DNA from: Serinus canaria
Taxonomy: Eukaryota > Chordata > Aves > Passeriformes > Fringillidae
DNA: 64,000 bases
Assembly: GCF_022539315.1 (NCBI RefSeq)
Contig: NC_066315.1
Span: 19,753,649 to 19,817,648, forward strand
Direction: 5' to 3'
The number at the start of each line of letters is the position of its first letter. Positions within the stretch are counted from its first letter, which is position 1. The notes under the pieces were generated by a model, which had not been told where the DNA came from, made no database searches, and worked only from the letters and a program-made list of their open reading frames with translations. The position numbers and the translations under genes are program-made. Of this stretch, positions 48,324-60,470 are shown piece by piece.

Positions 48324-51300
48324 GTTTGCATGGTTGCTGTTTTTTGCAGTTAGGTATCACCTACCATCAGCAGAAATAGTTTTCAGTCCTTATCAGACTT
48401 ACTGAATGTTTTTGTTGAATTACAAAGTCTAAACTGAATGTGGTTTTTATAGATAATGACAGGTTATTTCAAGTATGGCAATAAACTTTTATTGCTTTTC
48501 CTTACCAATTTAAAATTCTAGACAGCTGCTGTGAGCTAGGTATTTACCACATCAAAAAGACAACTCACCTGAGTGAACAAATTACTATCTGAATTTTTGT
48601 CAAATATATAAGCAGCAGTTCAAATAAAAAATTCTAACCAAGATTGTAACTAAATGTTATCAAAACACTCAAGAAAAATTTGAGTCCTGAGAATTTCTAA
48701 GTTAGGCCAAAAGATTGACCCAAAGGATAAATGCTTAGATGTCCCCTCCACTAAAAAGTGGCAGAATTTTTTTCACCAACTTCAGTGGCCATATTTCAGT
48801 ATAAAATAAGTTAAATCTGAAATATATAAAACTGTTATGCTCAAATTTTTCTATGAGTAGTAGGGTAACACAGAAATATAGACCTAGGAATTTTAAACAA
48901 CACAATTTCTGTTTTAATAGTCCAAGTTATCTAAGAAAATCCTCATTAATTCAGTTGATGCTCATGACATTCCAAGTGTCTAACTCTTTTCATCCTCTTG
49001 TCTTCACCTCTGCAATGGTCCTCTGGGTCTAACATCAGCAGCTCCAATCTCCCTCAAGAAGAATGGGGGAGTTTTGTGTCAAGCCATAACAACCTGAAGT
49101 CTCCACCAGAAAGGCAACTGTTCTCTTTTAGGGGATAATTCAGAAAGTCTTCATCTTGAGTCTAGGATTCATTTGGGTCCAATTTAGCACACTTTCTTCC
49201 TTCTCTTTGGTTCCCAAGTAAAGCATGAGAGTTACCCAATGCCTCCTTCATCCTCAGATGAAATAAATGGCTGTTGTTTGTTCAGGGAATGCACACATCT
49301 TTGAGACAATTACTGCAGAGCAATTATCATGCTGAATGGAGCTACAATGAATTGGCCAGTATGAAATTGTTTAAACAAGCTCAAACAGGGCCAAACAAGC
49401 CCTGATAGCCCTGAGATCTACACTGTCAAATTGACATGAAGGCTACAGCCTGTTGCTACATGACAAATATCTTATATATGGGGTTATGAAAAAGGATGGA
49501 AAACAATTTAATGTTTTGACTTTTTTATCATTGACCATTGATACATGTCATCTGGACCTATTTTGTGAGCCCTTTCAGTAAAAAGTGAGTGGTGCTTTCC
49601 ACCAGTGGCACATAATTTCAAATCTACTGTTTCAAAACCTTCAAGATGCAGTACTTATCACTGAGACTCAGCATGATCCTATTCCCAATAAAGACCAACT
49701 GATTAATGGGCCTTCTGCTTGTCTTTATAAAGCCTCACTGACTGCAAGCAAGGATATCTGAAGATTTCAGATCATATTGTAGCAATTTGAGCATAACCTT
49801 CATAGGACAAAACCCCAGAAATCAAATAATAATCACAGGTAGTCAGAGCCCTACCCTAAACAGTTAATCTTCAAAGATTGGTAAATGGATATTAATTGAT
49901 TTACTGCCTATTACTGTTCGATTTTGGAAAGAAAATTCTCAAGACAATAAATAAATAACTGGACATTCATTACTGCAAGAAAATTACATTTTTAGCATGA
50001 ATTATGTAGAAATGAAGTAACTTATCAAAGAATAGTTGCATAACTGAATGTCAGGTAAATTTACAGTTGTGGAGGCAGTAGAAGCCCAGTGTAATGTTTC
50101 ACAAGTAGATGGAAATTACTTTTTTAGAAGCAGTTAGGGGTTTTTTGGATATCTGGTAAATACAGGCCATACGCTGGAGTCCATCTTCAATATTCTAGTA
50201 ATATTAGAGGTAACAATTATTGATGGCAATTCATTAAAAAAACATTCTGACTAGATCATAGAAAGAGAAACCCAAAATGTGAGATGAAATTATTAACAAA
50301 TTCAGATTGCTCTGTACATATGTACCTAGAAAACTTACCTTAATTTTAAGTTTTAATAGCAGAAGTTTTCTGCTAACAAACTTAGAGAAAGTATCATCAC
50401 CTGTCCAATTAAATGGAATATACCAAGTAGAATGGTGAGCATTCACCATACCTATTGCCATTTCACACCTGTGAACCAGAAGTTAGAAATGTCCCTGAAA
50501 CAGATTCTCAAAAGATTTAAAATGTCAGAGCTCCTTTAGATTTTTTTCAATGCACTTCAGACTTTATCTCTCCTCAGCCCCTTCGTTCTTCTGCTGAGGC
50601 TGCTCCCAGCAAAGTGCCAGTCCTCACTATAGTAATTTCTGTGACATAAACCATGGACAGCTTTGACAGAGCTGACTCTGTCCATGGGAGACAAGCAAAC
50701 AGCACCTGACAGACACTAATGAATTTCAGTCCTGGTGGCACAAAAGAAATGTTCACAGCAATGGCTGAAGATGTGTACAAAGAAAGCAGGCAGAACACAA
50801 GTTTGTGGTGCAAAATGCATATCTGCATATCTAGTGCCTGCATGGTGCACATCTGCAGCATGCCTGGATGGAAAATATGTAATTACATCAACCAACGACT
50901 TATGAAAAATTAGTGACTTTCTTTCTAATTGAAACACTAAGAAGCTTTGAATAAATAGCTCCAAATCAGAGGTCAACTCAAAACCTAGTGCAGAACGATC
51001 AGCAGGAAAAGAGAATGAAGTGTGAGTACAGGCAGGTGCTGCAGCTGGCTGGATGCAGGTGCAGGAAGTATTGACGGAGATTTGATACCTCATTCCTTGC
51101 ACTCAAACCTTCCAGCACATGGACCACAGACAAGACAACTACACTGTCTGTGATACAACTCTTCCCTGAGGAAAACCAGGCCAGGCTGAGGCAATAATAC
51201 CTACCAAAGCCAAGAAAGACAGTTTGGAGGCAGACAAATAAACCACCCTCTGCCTACAGCATTGTATCTACAGGTCCCGTGTTCTGACATCTCCTTCCAT

Positions 51301-54300
51301 CCAACATAGTGTGCAAAACATGTGCTCTAAACATTATTAAACTGGAAAGAGAAGTTATGACAAGCAGTAAACACTGTTTTCCCATTGTCTTTTTGCCTGT
51401 AACATCATGGTGGCAAAGTAAGTTTTTTCTAAAGGAAGCTCGGAGACATCATGATAATGGTTGGTGTTTGTCCAGAGATGTTCAGGGAAGTGACAGGAAC
51501 ATGGAGCAAAAGCTGAGGTGAGAAGGACATTGGTGTTCAGTTAACAGCTCAAACTTCATTTTGAAATTAAAGGTTCTAGCAAAACAGAAAACAATTATCA
51601 GAAATCTGTCCTGAAGGAAGGTAAAATCTGTGGTGGTTGGCATCAAATGCAGTATTATATCTTCCATTCCAACATATGAACTCTTAGGAGATATTGAAGA
51701 TTGGGATTTAAGTGAAAACTTTCCTCTTTCTCATAATAAATTACCTTCTGATGGTGTAGTCAACAGCTGTAGAAATAAATTTTCTCTGAAATTCTTGAGA
51801 ATAAAACAAGGTCAAAACCTGCTGGTAACATCAGCCACACTCCAGTTTAAAGTTCAATTTTGTATTTAGTCTTGTATGATGGAACTGGTTTCCCAGGGCT
51901 TAATAGACACAGAGCTTTTTGAGAGCAACTACACTCTGTTGGTTAAGATAAGGAGGCTTGAAACTGTTCCTGACTTCTAACTTGTGACTTTTAAGAAACT
52001 GCAATCTTCAATACTCCTATATGCAAAAGGATGGACAACTTCCAGTTTAAATTGTTGTGGACAGTCAGACCAGAGGACCAGAAAAATTTGCTTTTCGCTT
52101 TAATTCTGTCCTCCTAATTTTATCATACGGTTGGGATTTATTAAAGTTTAGATGCATATTTAAGAGTCTTGGAAAGACATTATTAATGTCCATTTGAGTA
52201 ATGACTTTTTTATTTAATTAAGAACAAATGACAGTGTATTTCTCATGACAAGTGGCCATATTTCTGGAAGAGACTCAATGATAAAAGAGTGTAAATTATT
52301 TATTAAAAAAAAGGGAAAAGGGATTTTAAAAATCAAAGTGCAACAGAAAATAAAGCTGAAACTGAAAAGTCACAGAAAAATAATGCTTAGACTGGAAAGT
52401 CAGCCCTGGAACAAAAAAAAAAAAAAACTCATTAAACAAAAATAAATAAATTTTAAAAAGAACAGATCAGAAATGTGCCAGAATGTACGAGATGGTTTGT
52501 GTCAGGGTTGCTACATCTAAGTTCCATACAAGTGTCCAAACAAGTAAATTAAAACTGGTTACTTAGGCAACACATCCCTGCCAGCAGTTCCACCACTAAA
52601 GGGCACAATGTCAGAATTCTCAGTGCAGCAATCTGCAGTTAATTTAATTTGTTAGCAGAATTGCTTTCTGAAATTTTGAATAATATTGTTACAAGCCTCC
52701 CACAGTCACTCACAGCTCAAAGTGCTTACAAAATGAAAGCACTGTGCAGCAAAATGAAAACAAATCTGTCACCCCCACAAAAGTATACACATCACCAAAA
52801 TGAGAGAAATAGGCCTTTTCCCAAAGGGTTTGCTAGCACCACAACATTAGCTGATCTTTGATTTGGCTCATTTTTATAATTGGGATTTTTCTTGAGCTGG
52901 ACTATCCTAAACTCAAATCCCACTGAGGATGGGAGGTAGAAAAATAGGGCCAGCAGACTGTGACACAGCTGCCTCTTCTGGAAAACAACTAATTCTTTGT
53001 CCTTGGTTCCTTAAATTTGTATGAAAAATGGTGGCAGAGGAAGTGCAATATTCCTTTTTCATACATTGGAAATGAAGGGAGCCTCCAGGATTTCAGCTTT
53101 GCACAGGCAAGCAGCCACCTTAAAGCCTATATTTACTCCATGTTTTTGTCCAGGTCTGGTACTAGAACCCCCCCAAAAAAAGAGAATGCAATGGAAAACA
53201 CTAAAAAAGAATTATGTACCTCATAGGAACAGCTCCTATGCCACTTTAAACACAAACAGGGCTACCAACAGGAATACCACATCTATGTAAGTACATAAAA
53301 GTTATGCTCAGGATACAAGATTTGGCCAACATGAGGCTCAAGGAGGATGGAGCAGGTGTTTACCAGCAAGTGTGTCCATGCACACTCACACAGAGTAACA
53401 CTGGCACCTCTTGGATTCCCAGATTTGCTCCTGAATACAAATTTTATTCAAAGTTAAGGCAGCTAGTGGAACGAGTTCTACCATATGGACAGGCTTTCAG
53501 ACCAAAACAGAATATGTGGTTGGCATACACCCAGTTAAAGAAAATTTCTATCAATCTTTTAGTAAACAAAGGTCTTCCAATTCTGTCCCACTGTAATGCC
53601 AAGAAGGCTGAACAAATTCCTATCCCATTCACAGAACTAAAATTCCTATAAAATTAAGCAGGATTAAGACATAACTGTAATTATGACAATAAAAATTAAC
53701 TTTAAAGACAAAAGAAGCATTCTTTTAATTACTGACAGTAAGTATAATATGAATGAATGTGGCATGAACTGGAAAATCATTCACTGTGTAATAGAAGCTC
53801 CAAATAAGCTTATAGATGAAAAGTAAATGAGCTGAAAAAGAAAGAACAAATGTGCTGAGAATGCTGTAGTTCATATTATGTCTTGTGGGAATCTGAAGAG
53901 ACCCCACTATACTGGGTTTTTTTTATTTCAGTTTAGATGGAAATGTACTGTTTAAATAGAGAAACACATTAACATTTCATTTCTTAACCTTTCTAAGCAT
54001 TCAAAAATATGAACTCCATTTCCTTTGCAGAAGTACTAAAAAAATTACATATTTCATTGTCAAAATCATCTATCCAACATTTTCATAATAATATTAATTT
54101 CTCCCAGGATCATTAATCTCCAGATACAGAAGATTTTTTTTAAGTATCAAATAACTTGCTGCATTTTTACTGAGAAATAAAGTGAAAATATAAACAAGAA
54201 AAAAGAAATTAAATACTGGTTGATCTGATGATAAGAACATATTCAATTTTATCTTTTTATAAAATTTTAAGTTTTTTAAGAGGAACAGAAAAGGCAGAGT

Positions 54301-55086
54301 AAATACTTGTGGCAGAATGCAGGTAGCATCCTCTGTCTCCTCAGTCAATACTTCAGATTTAAAGCCCATGCAGCCAAAGGAAATTTTATCAACCATTCCA
54401 AAAAACTTGAATTGAGACATTAAGAAGTCACCAGGACTATTCACAAGTATGCACAGTGTAATCCAATGCTTGACTGTCTTGTTAAGCTAGAGAATAATTC
54501 TGATCCTGGTTGCAAAGCTTAAACCTGCTTTTGCCATAAGGAGCATCAACCCATACTTCCTCAGTACAATATTTAACTGGGATAACAAATATTTTATTTT
54601 TCCAATTTTTCTGCCCTTGTTCATCTTCTTCTTTCAGGCATGCAATTCAAGTATTTTAATCAAAGTTTGTATAAATTAAACCAATCATTTTTCTTGGAGT
54701 ATCTGTCACAATTTTCTTCTTATATGTAAGTATAACTCTGTAACTTTGGCTGGAAATTGAGTCGGAAATTTCTCCCACCAGTCTACAAAAATTTTTGTTG
54801 CACCAATTGAAAATGTTTTCAGACTGATGTGCTTAAGATAAATGAGATTTTTATTAGATCAATGAAGACAGTTAATACTCCTCAAGTTTGTGCAAAACTC
54901 ACTTTTATCATACTAATAATTACTATTCCATTACCACCATCCTCATATTTTTATTCAAGGAAATAGCAGATGAACCTGGAACGCAGATAAAGATTCAAAG
55001 GCAAAAATGAAAATCATGCCAGAGAACAGTGTTTCCAGAAATATTATGAAAACATTATGGATTGGGTAACCCAACTTCATGTATCT

Positions 55087-55168
55087 AGGGTTTTTTGGGC
55101 TTTTTTGGTTTTGAGGGTTTTTGTTTGGTTGTGGTTTTTTTTTTGTTTGCTCTTTTTTTTTTTTTTAG
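55087..55168. repeat. G/T-rich low-complexity tract
   Basis: GGGTTTTTT, GGTTTT and TTTGTTTG units followed by a T homopolymer, 0.4 kb left of a CR1 fragment in the 5' flank. Confidence 0.8.
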
Positions 55169-55541
55169 TTTATCTCAGTCCTGCTTCTTAATACCAGACT
55201 TTTCAAATAAAATTTAAAAGGTAAGTAAGTCAAATAAAGTCTGATGGGTTGCTTTATGGGGCCCAAATAATGCCACTGAGATGGTATTGATAACCATAAT
55301 TTTTGATCCATTCCTTAATATTTCAAAAAAAAAACCAAGAAACCTTTTTTCTCTGGATGCACCACAGGTCAAGTACAGAAAGAAAGGTTTGCTAGTGCCC
55401 TCCTTCATCCAGGACTTCATTTAAAACCTTTCTACCCATTTTTCACAGGTCTATGTTCCCAGTTCATTCCCAATGTATTTGTTCCTGTGGTTTTGATTTT
55501 CACTGTCATAGTACCAGTTTTTCACTCGGATACAAACACAT

Positions 55542-56000
55542 TCACAGAATTATAGAATGGTTTGGTTTGGAAAGGGCCCTAAAGATCATCCAATTCCAAT
55601 CCCCCTTCTATGGGCAGGGAAACATTCCATTGGACCAGATTGCTCAAAGCCTCATCTTACTCTTACAGAAATTGAGCATCTCTTACAACAAAAATTTCTT
55701 CTTAATACCTCATCTAACCCTGCTTTCTTCCATTAAGACATTCCCTTTTGTCCTATCACAATAGACTTTCATACAAACTCTCTCTCCAGATTTTTTCCAG
55801 GCCCCCTTTAGGTACAGAAGGACTGCTCTAGGGTTTCCCTTCAGCTGAATCCAAGCTCTCCCAGCCTCTCTCCACAGGAGAGGTTTTCCACCTCTGATTA
55901 TCCCTGTGCTGCTCCTCTGGACCTGCTGTAACACATCCACACGCTTCCCATCCTGGGGACCCCAGGGCTGGATGCAGTATTCCAAATGGAGTCATCCATC
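55542..56000 (-). mobile_element. CR1 LINE, 3' end fragment
   Basis: On the plus strand the element begins with TTCACAGAATTATAGAATGG and the ATCATCCAATTCCAA tract, the reverse complement of the common CR1 3' end. The minus strand then encodes VLQQVQRSSTGIIRG and EYCIQPWGPQDGKR, relatives of the LE.CIQFWAPQ...DVLERVQRRATKMIRG segment of the CR1 ORF. It is 5'-truncated and degenerate. It lies about 13 kb upstream of coding exon 1. Confidence 0.88.
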
Positions 56001-57283
56001 AGGCAGGGGACAGCCAGCTGCCTTGTTGTTATAAATGTAATTTATTTTGTCTGAGCTTTGGGTAGTGAGTGCCAAGTAGCAGCACTTTAGATGATGGTTT
56101 AGCTGGTAACATGAAATAGCTAATGTTTAATTTACTGCAATGAAGAGCTGTTTCATTCACAGTGTGAACAAGTTTTAACTCAACACTTAAAACTCTCAAT
56201 ATTCATCCAAGTAGAAGGGACAACTGGCTTTAAATGGCTCTGCTCACCTGCTTTGACTAGCAGTGGTGGTGATAGAGCTTAATTGCCTTAAGTATGGCTT
56301 ATGTAATTGTCCCCATTTCAGGCATGATATACATAACTAGGTGATTGTAGATATAATGCAGGTGATTTTGGATTTTTAAGGGGTTCCTGAGTACACTTAC
56401 TATTATTTGGATTTTGGCACATATATAATTGTTTTCAAAATAAATTGAAGTCTTAATTCATCTCCTTAAACTTTCAATAACATACTGCTATACTTTGAAT
56501 TGCAGAAATGCTTTTGTCTCTTTTAGTTATTCAAACTGACATTTTACCTAGACATTTGTTTCTGTCAAAAAAGATCCTTTATTATATCTTAATTTTTATA
56601 ACTTCCTTTGTCAAATATGTTGTATGTATGATATTATTTTGTTTATTTTTTCAAGGGCTTTTTACTTCACATATTGCTTTCTTTAATGAAATATAACAAT
56701 GGTAAAAACAGTTGTGGGTGGGAGATATGAGGTGAGATAGACTGCCAGTTGTATAGATATTTTCATAGCATTGGCATATGATTTTTTTTTTTTTTAACCA
56801 AGAATCAACATGTGCTTTATTCAGGATGAAGACAGCGAGAAAAAGTGTTAGCTTCTTGGTGCTTTGTTTCAATGAATGACTGTCCCATGGAAGAAGATTA
56901 CTGAGGAAAAGTTAAGATACAGGAATGGATCTGGATTTTGTTTCTGAAAATGCTTAAATTTTCTGAAAGATATGAAGAGGAATAATTCACTTAGCAATTC
57001 AAAGTGTTCATATTTTTGGTTAGTGATTTTACTGCTATCAAAGCTTTACCAAGTCTGCTCACGTTCTCTTGATGCCTTCACTGTTGGAAGTGCAGGAGCA
57101 CATGTGCCCAAAGGGAATTTCCTTCTGATGCATGGTTGCAGCCTTATGCTTCATAATAGCAATGAGAAAATTATGGGCAAGGAAGATGGTCTAAAAAAAG
57201 AAAAACAACAATTGAATGAGGTAATTCTTTTAATGGATGGATATCTAATTATGCTGACAAGTCATAATTTAGACCTTCCATAA

Positions 57284-57311
57284 CCATAAACATTAGACCA
57301 TAAACATTCAA
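57284..57311. repeat. 14-bp imperfect tandem duplication
   Basis: CCATAAACATT followed by AGA or CAA, twice in tandem, in the 5' flank. Confidence 0.85.
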
Positions 57312-58242
57312 GAACAAACATTAAACCTACAGTTAAAAGAATACCATGTCCTCAAAAACATCAGCTTCTAAAGAGAAGCTTCTCTAATAGATGTACATAC
57401 TCCAGCCATGAAATTTCCTCCAATATATATGAAAGGGAGGAGATCAAACAGCCTGATTTACAATGAAGCTAAGGAAAGGCAGACAGTATAGCAAGACAAA
57501 TATGATGCCATCACAATTTTGAAGGAATGACAATCACTCTTCTGCTGCTCATCACTTTCTTGAAAATTCATTAGTTAGTAAATTAGATTTACTAATATGT
57601 TACATAATATGACAAACTTGGCACTGACTTTAAAAAAAATTGTGGCTATCAATTCATGAAATATAGTGGAGAAGAATGCATTTTTCCACTTCTTTATAGG
57701 GAGCAAAAATCGTGTTCTACTTCCACCCCACTAAGTAAATAGATTTGCAGAATTTGCAGCACTGAAGGAAGGAGGCACTAATGTCAAGTCATGCACTTGC
57801 TAAACTATTAACATAATTACAGTCATCAGAGCAACACTGCAGATGGCCTTGATAGCATTGTTTGACTCAAGAAGCAGCCAGAAATTATTAGGAGGTTTGT
57901 TGGAACTCTTTTTTGAACTGATGCACTTTTCTAATTAAAATTGTATTTGCTGCCTTGGTCTCTAAAACAGTCAATTATGGAAGCATTTCCCAATAGTCCA
58001 GAACATGCAAGTATTATATGATATTAAAACCATTAAAGTTCTTCTGGGGAGCTTATTGCTGCTTTTATTGCTTTTATTGCTATTGGTAGATAGCCAATAT
58101 TGTTGGAAATCTATATCTTTTAGTCAATGTATCTTTGTCAGGTGCTCAGTTATGATTTCTTTATGTGATATCAGAATATCTGTAAAATTTGTGAAAGAGA
58201 AAACTTCTTACTACAGAAGTGCCCAGATAAACCAGTGTGTTT

Positions 58243-58307
58243 CTTAGGTACCTTTGAAGAATATCTGCTTATCTGGTGTAAGCAGATGTTTTTCAAAGGT
58301 ACATAAG
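58243..58307. other. Inverted repeat / hairpin, 29-bp stem and 7-nt loop
   Basis: The left arm (58,243-58,271) contains GTACCTTTGAAGAATATCTG and ends CTTA; the right arm (58,279-58,307) is its reverse complement except at three positions. As plus-strand RNA this gives 26 Watson-Crick pairs, two G-U pairs and one mismatch, with a TCTGGTG loop. Size and pairing suit a microRNA precursor or the core of a small palindromic transposon. No terminal repeats or flanking duplication were recognised, and I cannot match it to a known microRNA. Confidence 0.75.
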
Positions 58308-58558
58308 CTATAAGGCACAGAACAAATTTCAAATAATCATCACATCTTACATATATACTTTTTTTTAATGCAGTGGAAGTCTATTAAATTAAACTATGAA
58401 GAAATGAAAATTTCTTTCATTAGCAAATAAAATACTACTGGCACTACATTTTATTGTTCAAACCTAGAAAGTAGGTTTGCATTTAGATGTTTGATGAAAG
58501 AACATTTTCTTCTTGCATGCATGTAAAAATAATTAATTTAGAAAACACAAGCCAAAGC

Positions 58559-58584
58559 ACTTGAAATAATAACTTGAAATAATA
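58559..58584. repeat. 13-bp tandem duplication
   Basis: ACTTGAAATAATA twice in a row, about 250 bp right of the 58.2-kb hairpin. Confidence 0.9.
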
Positions 58585-60094
58585 AGTTACAATGAGATAT
58601 AGATCAGATATTTTTGTTTAACTTTTTACTATTGTCATTTTGCTTACAGTAGTGCTCTTTTTCTTTTATGTTAACTTACCATGCTTAAAGTTCAGGGGTC
58701 TTTAAAGATTTTGCCATCAACAGTAGCTTGAATTCGGTTTGTTAAGTTCATGAACTGCATGGTTTGGAGAAGACTCTAAATGCAGTATTGAAAACCATAA
58801 ATATATCTCATCAGCAAGTCAAACTTGGGTACAGAAGTAATTAGCTGTGTCAGAAGAATGAACATTTTGCCTTCAAGAAAATAACAAAAGTTGCATAGAA
58901 TTTGCATACAGTATATGAAATATGGAAATTTCTCTGTAAACAGATGTGTTTTCAGCTTTGATTTACTGTCATCACTAAATGATGAGGATGTGCATGAATA
59001 CTGATATGGTGGTATTACATTATTCATTTACTAAAGAAAGGTAGAAAAGACAGAGCAAGAGAGAGAGTTAGAGAAAGTAAATTGCCTTAAATTTGTTTGA
59101 AAGAACTTTTCTGTTTGATGAGGGGTTGAGTAGATAGGGAAACAGCTTGGTCAATTTGATGATTGAAAAGTAGGAAGTTCACACAGAAAATTTTAAAATT
59201 ATGTGGACATGAAAGCTTGAAACAAAGAAAGAATAATACTATTTATGCAAAATATAGTTTTGCTCTATGGCTGAAATTTCAACACAAAACTTATATGTAA
59301 ACATTCAAAAGATGGGTTTATTCTCTTTCTGTGACCAATGTTTTTTCACATGTTCTGGTCAAATCTTCTGAAGAAATGGCAGCAGGAAATAATCCAAACC
59401 TATCTGGACTTAATCCAGCCTTGCTGACCAGCTTGAATTTTAAAAGACATCTTAATGTCTACCTTCAGCCTGTGGAAATAGATGTCAAATTCCTACTGAA
59501 ATAAATGGCGTGAAATTCTAAGCCGGGTTGGTAATGCTTAGAATGCAGACCAATTGGAAAAAGGATTAAGATAATAAAATATAAACAGACAATTGTAAGG
59601 GAATGAAGAGGGTCTTAAAAGATTCTTGCACCATATTATTTCAGTAGAGACTTGCTACAGACTTATCACCGTTTACACTGCATGTGTTCTATTCCAAGTT
59701 CTCTATTTTCTTGGATTTTGGTAATGGTCAAAGCCATTTCAGTTCAGTCATTTCCAGAGCTGCCTTGTATCCCCCATGTCCTCTATCAATGAATGCACAA
59801 GTATACTTTAGGCAAGCTTAAGGAGAAAAATGTGGATATTATGCTACAGGGGCACAGGTTTTTTTCATCCTGGAAATCTAAATACTATTGGAAGCTTGTC
59901 TTGTGCATGTGCTGCTTACATAAAGAGTAGACTTGTTGATATCAAAGCATAAAAAAAACATTCACCTAATACTAGTCAAGTTTTAATCCAATCCTCTGTA
60001 TGAATCCTGTTTATATGAGTTTTCTACAGATAACCAGAATCTAAAACTAAGAATAATAAAAAATCTGCCTCAGGGTTTTTTGCATGAAGATACA

Positions 60095-60470
60095 GTTGGA
60101 GACCTCTCCCTGGAGGTGCCCCCAAGGCCCCATCCTGGGCTCAGTAGTGTTTGATTTGTTCATCAGTTGCTTGGATGAAGGGGCAGATGCCTCCTCAGCA
60201 AGTTCACTGGGGAAGCCAAGCTGGGAGGAGTGGCTGATGCCCCAGGGGCTGAGCAGCCCTTCAGAGGGACCTCCACAGGCTGGAGGGGTGGGCAGAGAGG
60301 AGCTGTCTGGAACTCAGCAAAGACAGAATGTCCCCATGCACCATCACAGGCTGACCTGCTGAAAAACAGCTCTGAGGAGGAGGACCTGGAGATCCTGGTA
60401 GAAAATAAGCTGTCCATGAGCTGTTCCTTGTGGCCAGGAACACAAAGGCTACCCAGGGTCATCCTTTGCT
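60095..60470 (+). mobile_element. CR1 LINE, reverse-transcriptase fragment
   Basis: The translation contains GPILGSVVFDLFISCLDEGA, a decayed copy of the RT segment that reads GSVLGP.LFN.FI.DLDEG in CR1 elements. Remnants of the following region appear in other frames (GTQQRQNVPMHHHRLTC, EEEDLEILVENKLSMS). The last corresponds to the conserved EEKDLGVLVD..L.MSQ motif near the ORF end. The copy is internally deleted and lacks the 3' terminal repeat. Confidence 0.85.

Larger units (their letters stand above)
48200..55541. other. Intergenic or far-upstream sequence, no gene recognised
   Basis: Mostly AT-rich sequence. Open frames of up to 128 codons (50,716-51,102 minus; 53,304-53,651 plus) have no recognisable domains or splice context and look like chance. 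Direct repeat at 48.29 kb, A-run near 52.41 kb and a G/T-rich tract at 55.09 kb. Confidence 0.5.
56001..60094. other. Intergenic sequence with hairpin
   Basis: AT-rich sequence between two CR1 fragments. It holds a T-run near 56.78 kb, tandem duplications at 57.28 and 58.56 kb, TTTTATTGC repeats near 58.06 kb, and the 58.24-kb hairpin. No protein-coding exon was recognised. Confidence 0.5.

Noticed and set aside
50716..51102. 128-codon minus-strand open frame.
   Set aside because: No recognisable motif; overlapping frames on both strands are similarly open, which fits chance.
53304..53651. 115-codon plus-strand open frame.
   Set aside because: No domain or exon signals; best explained as chance.
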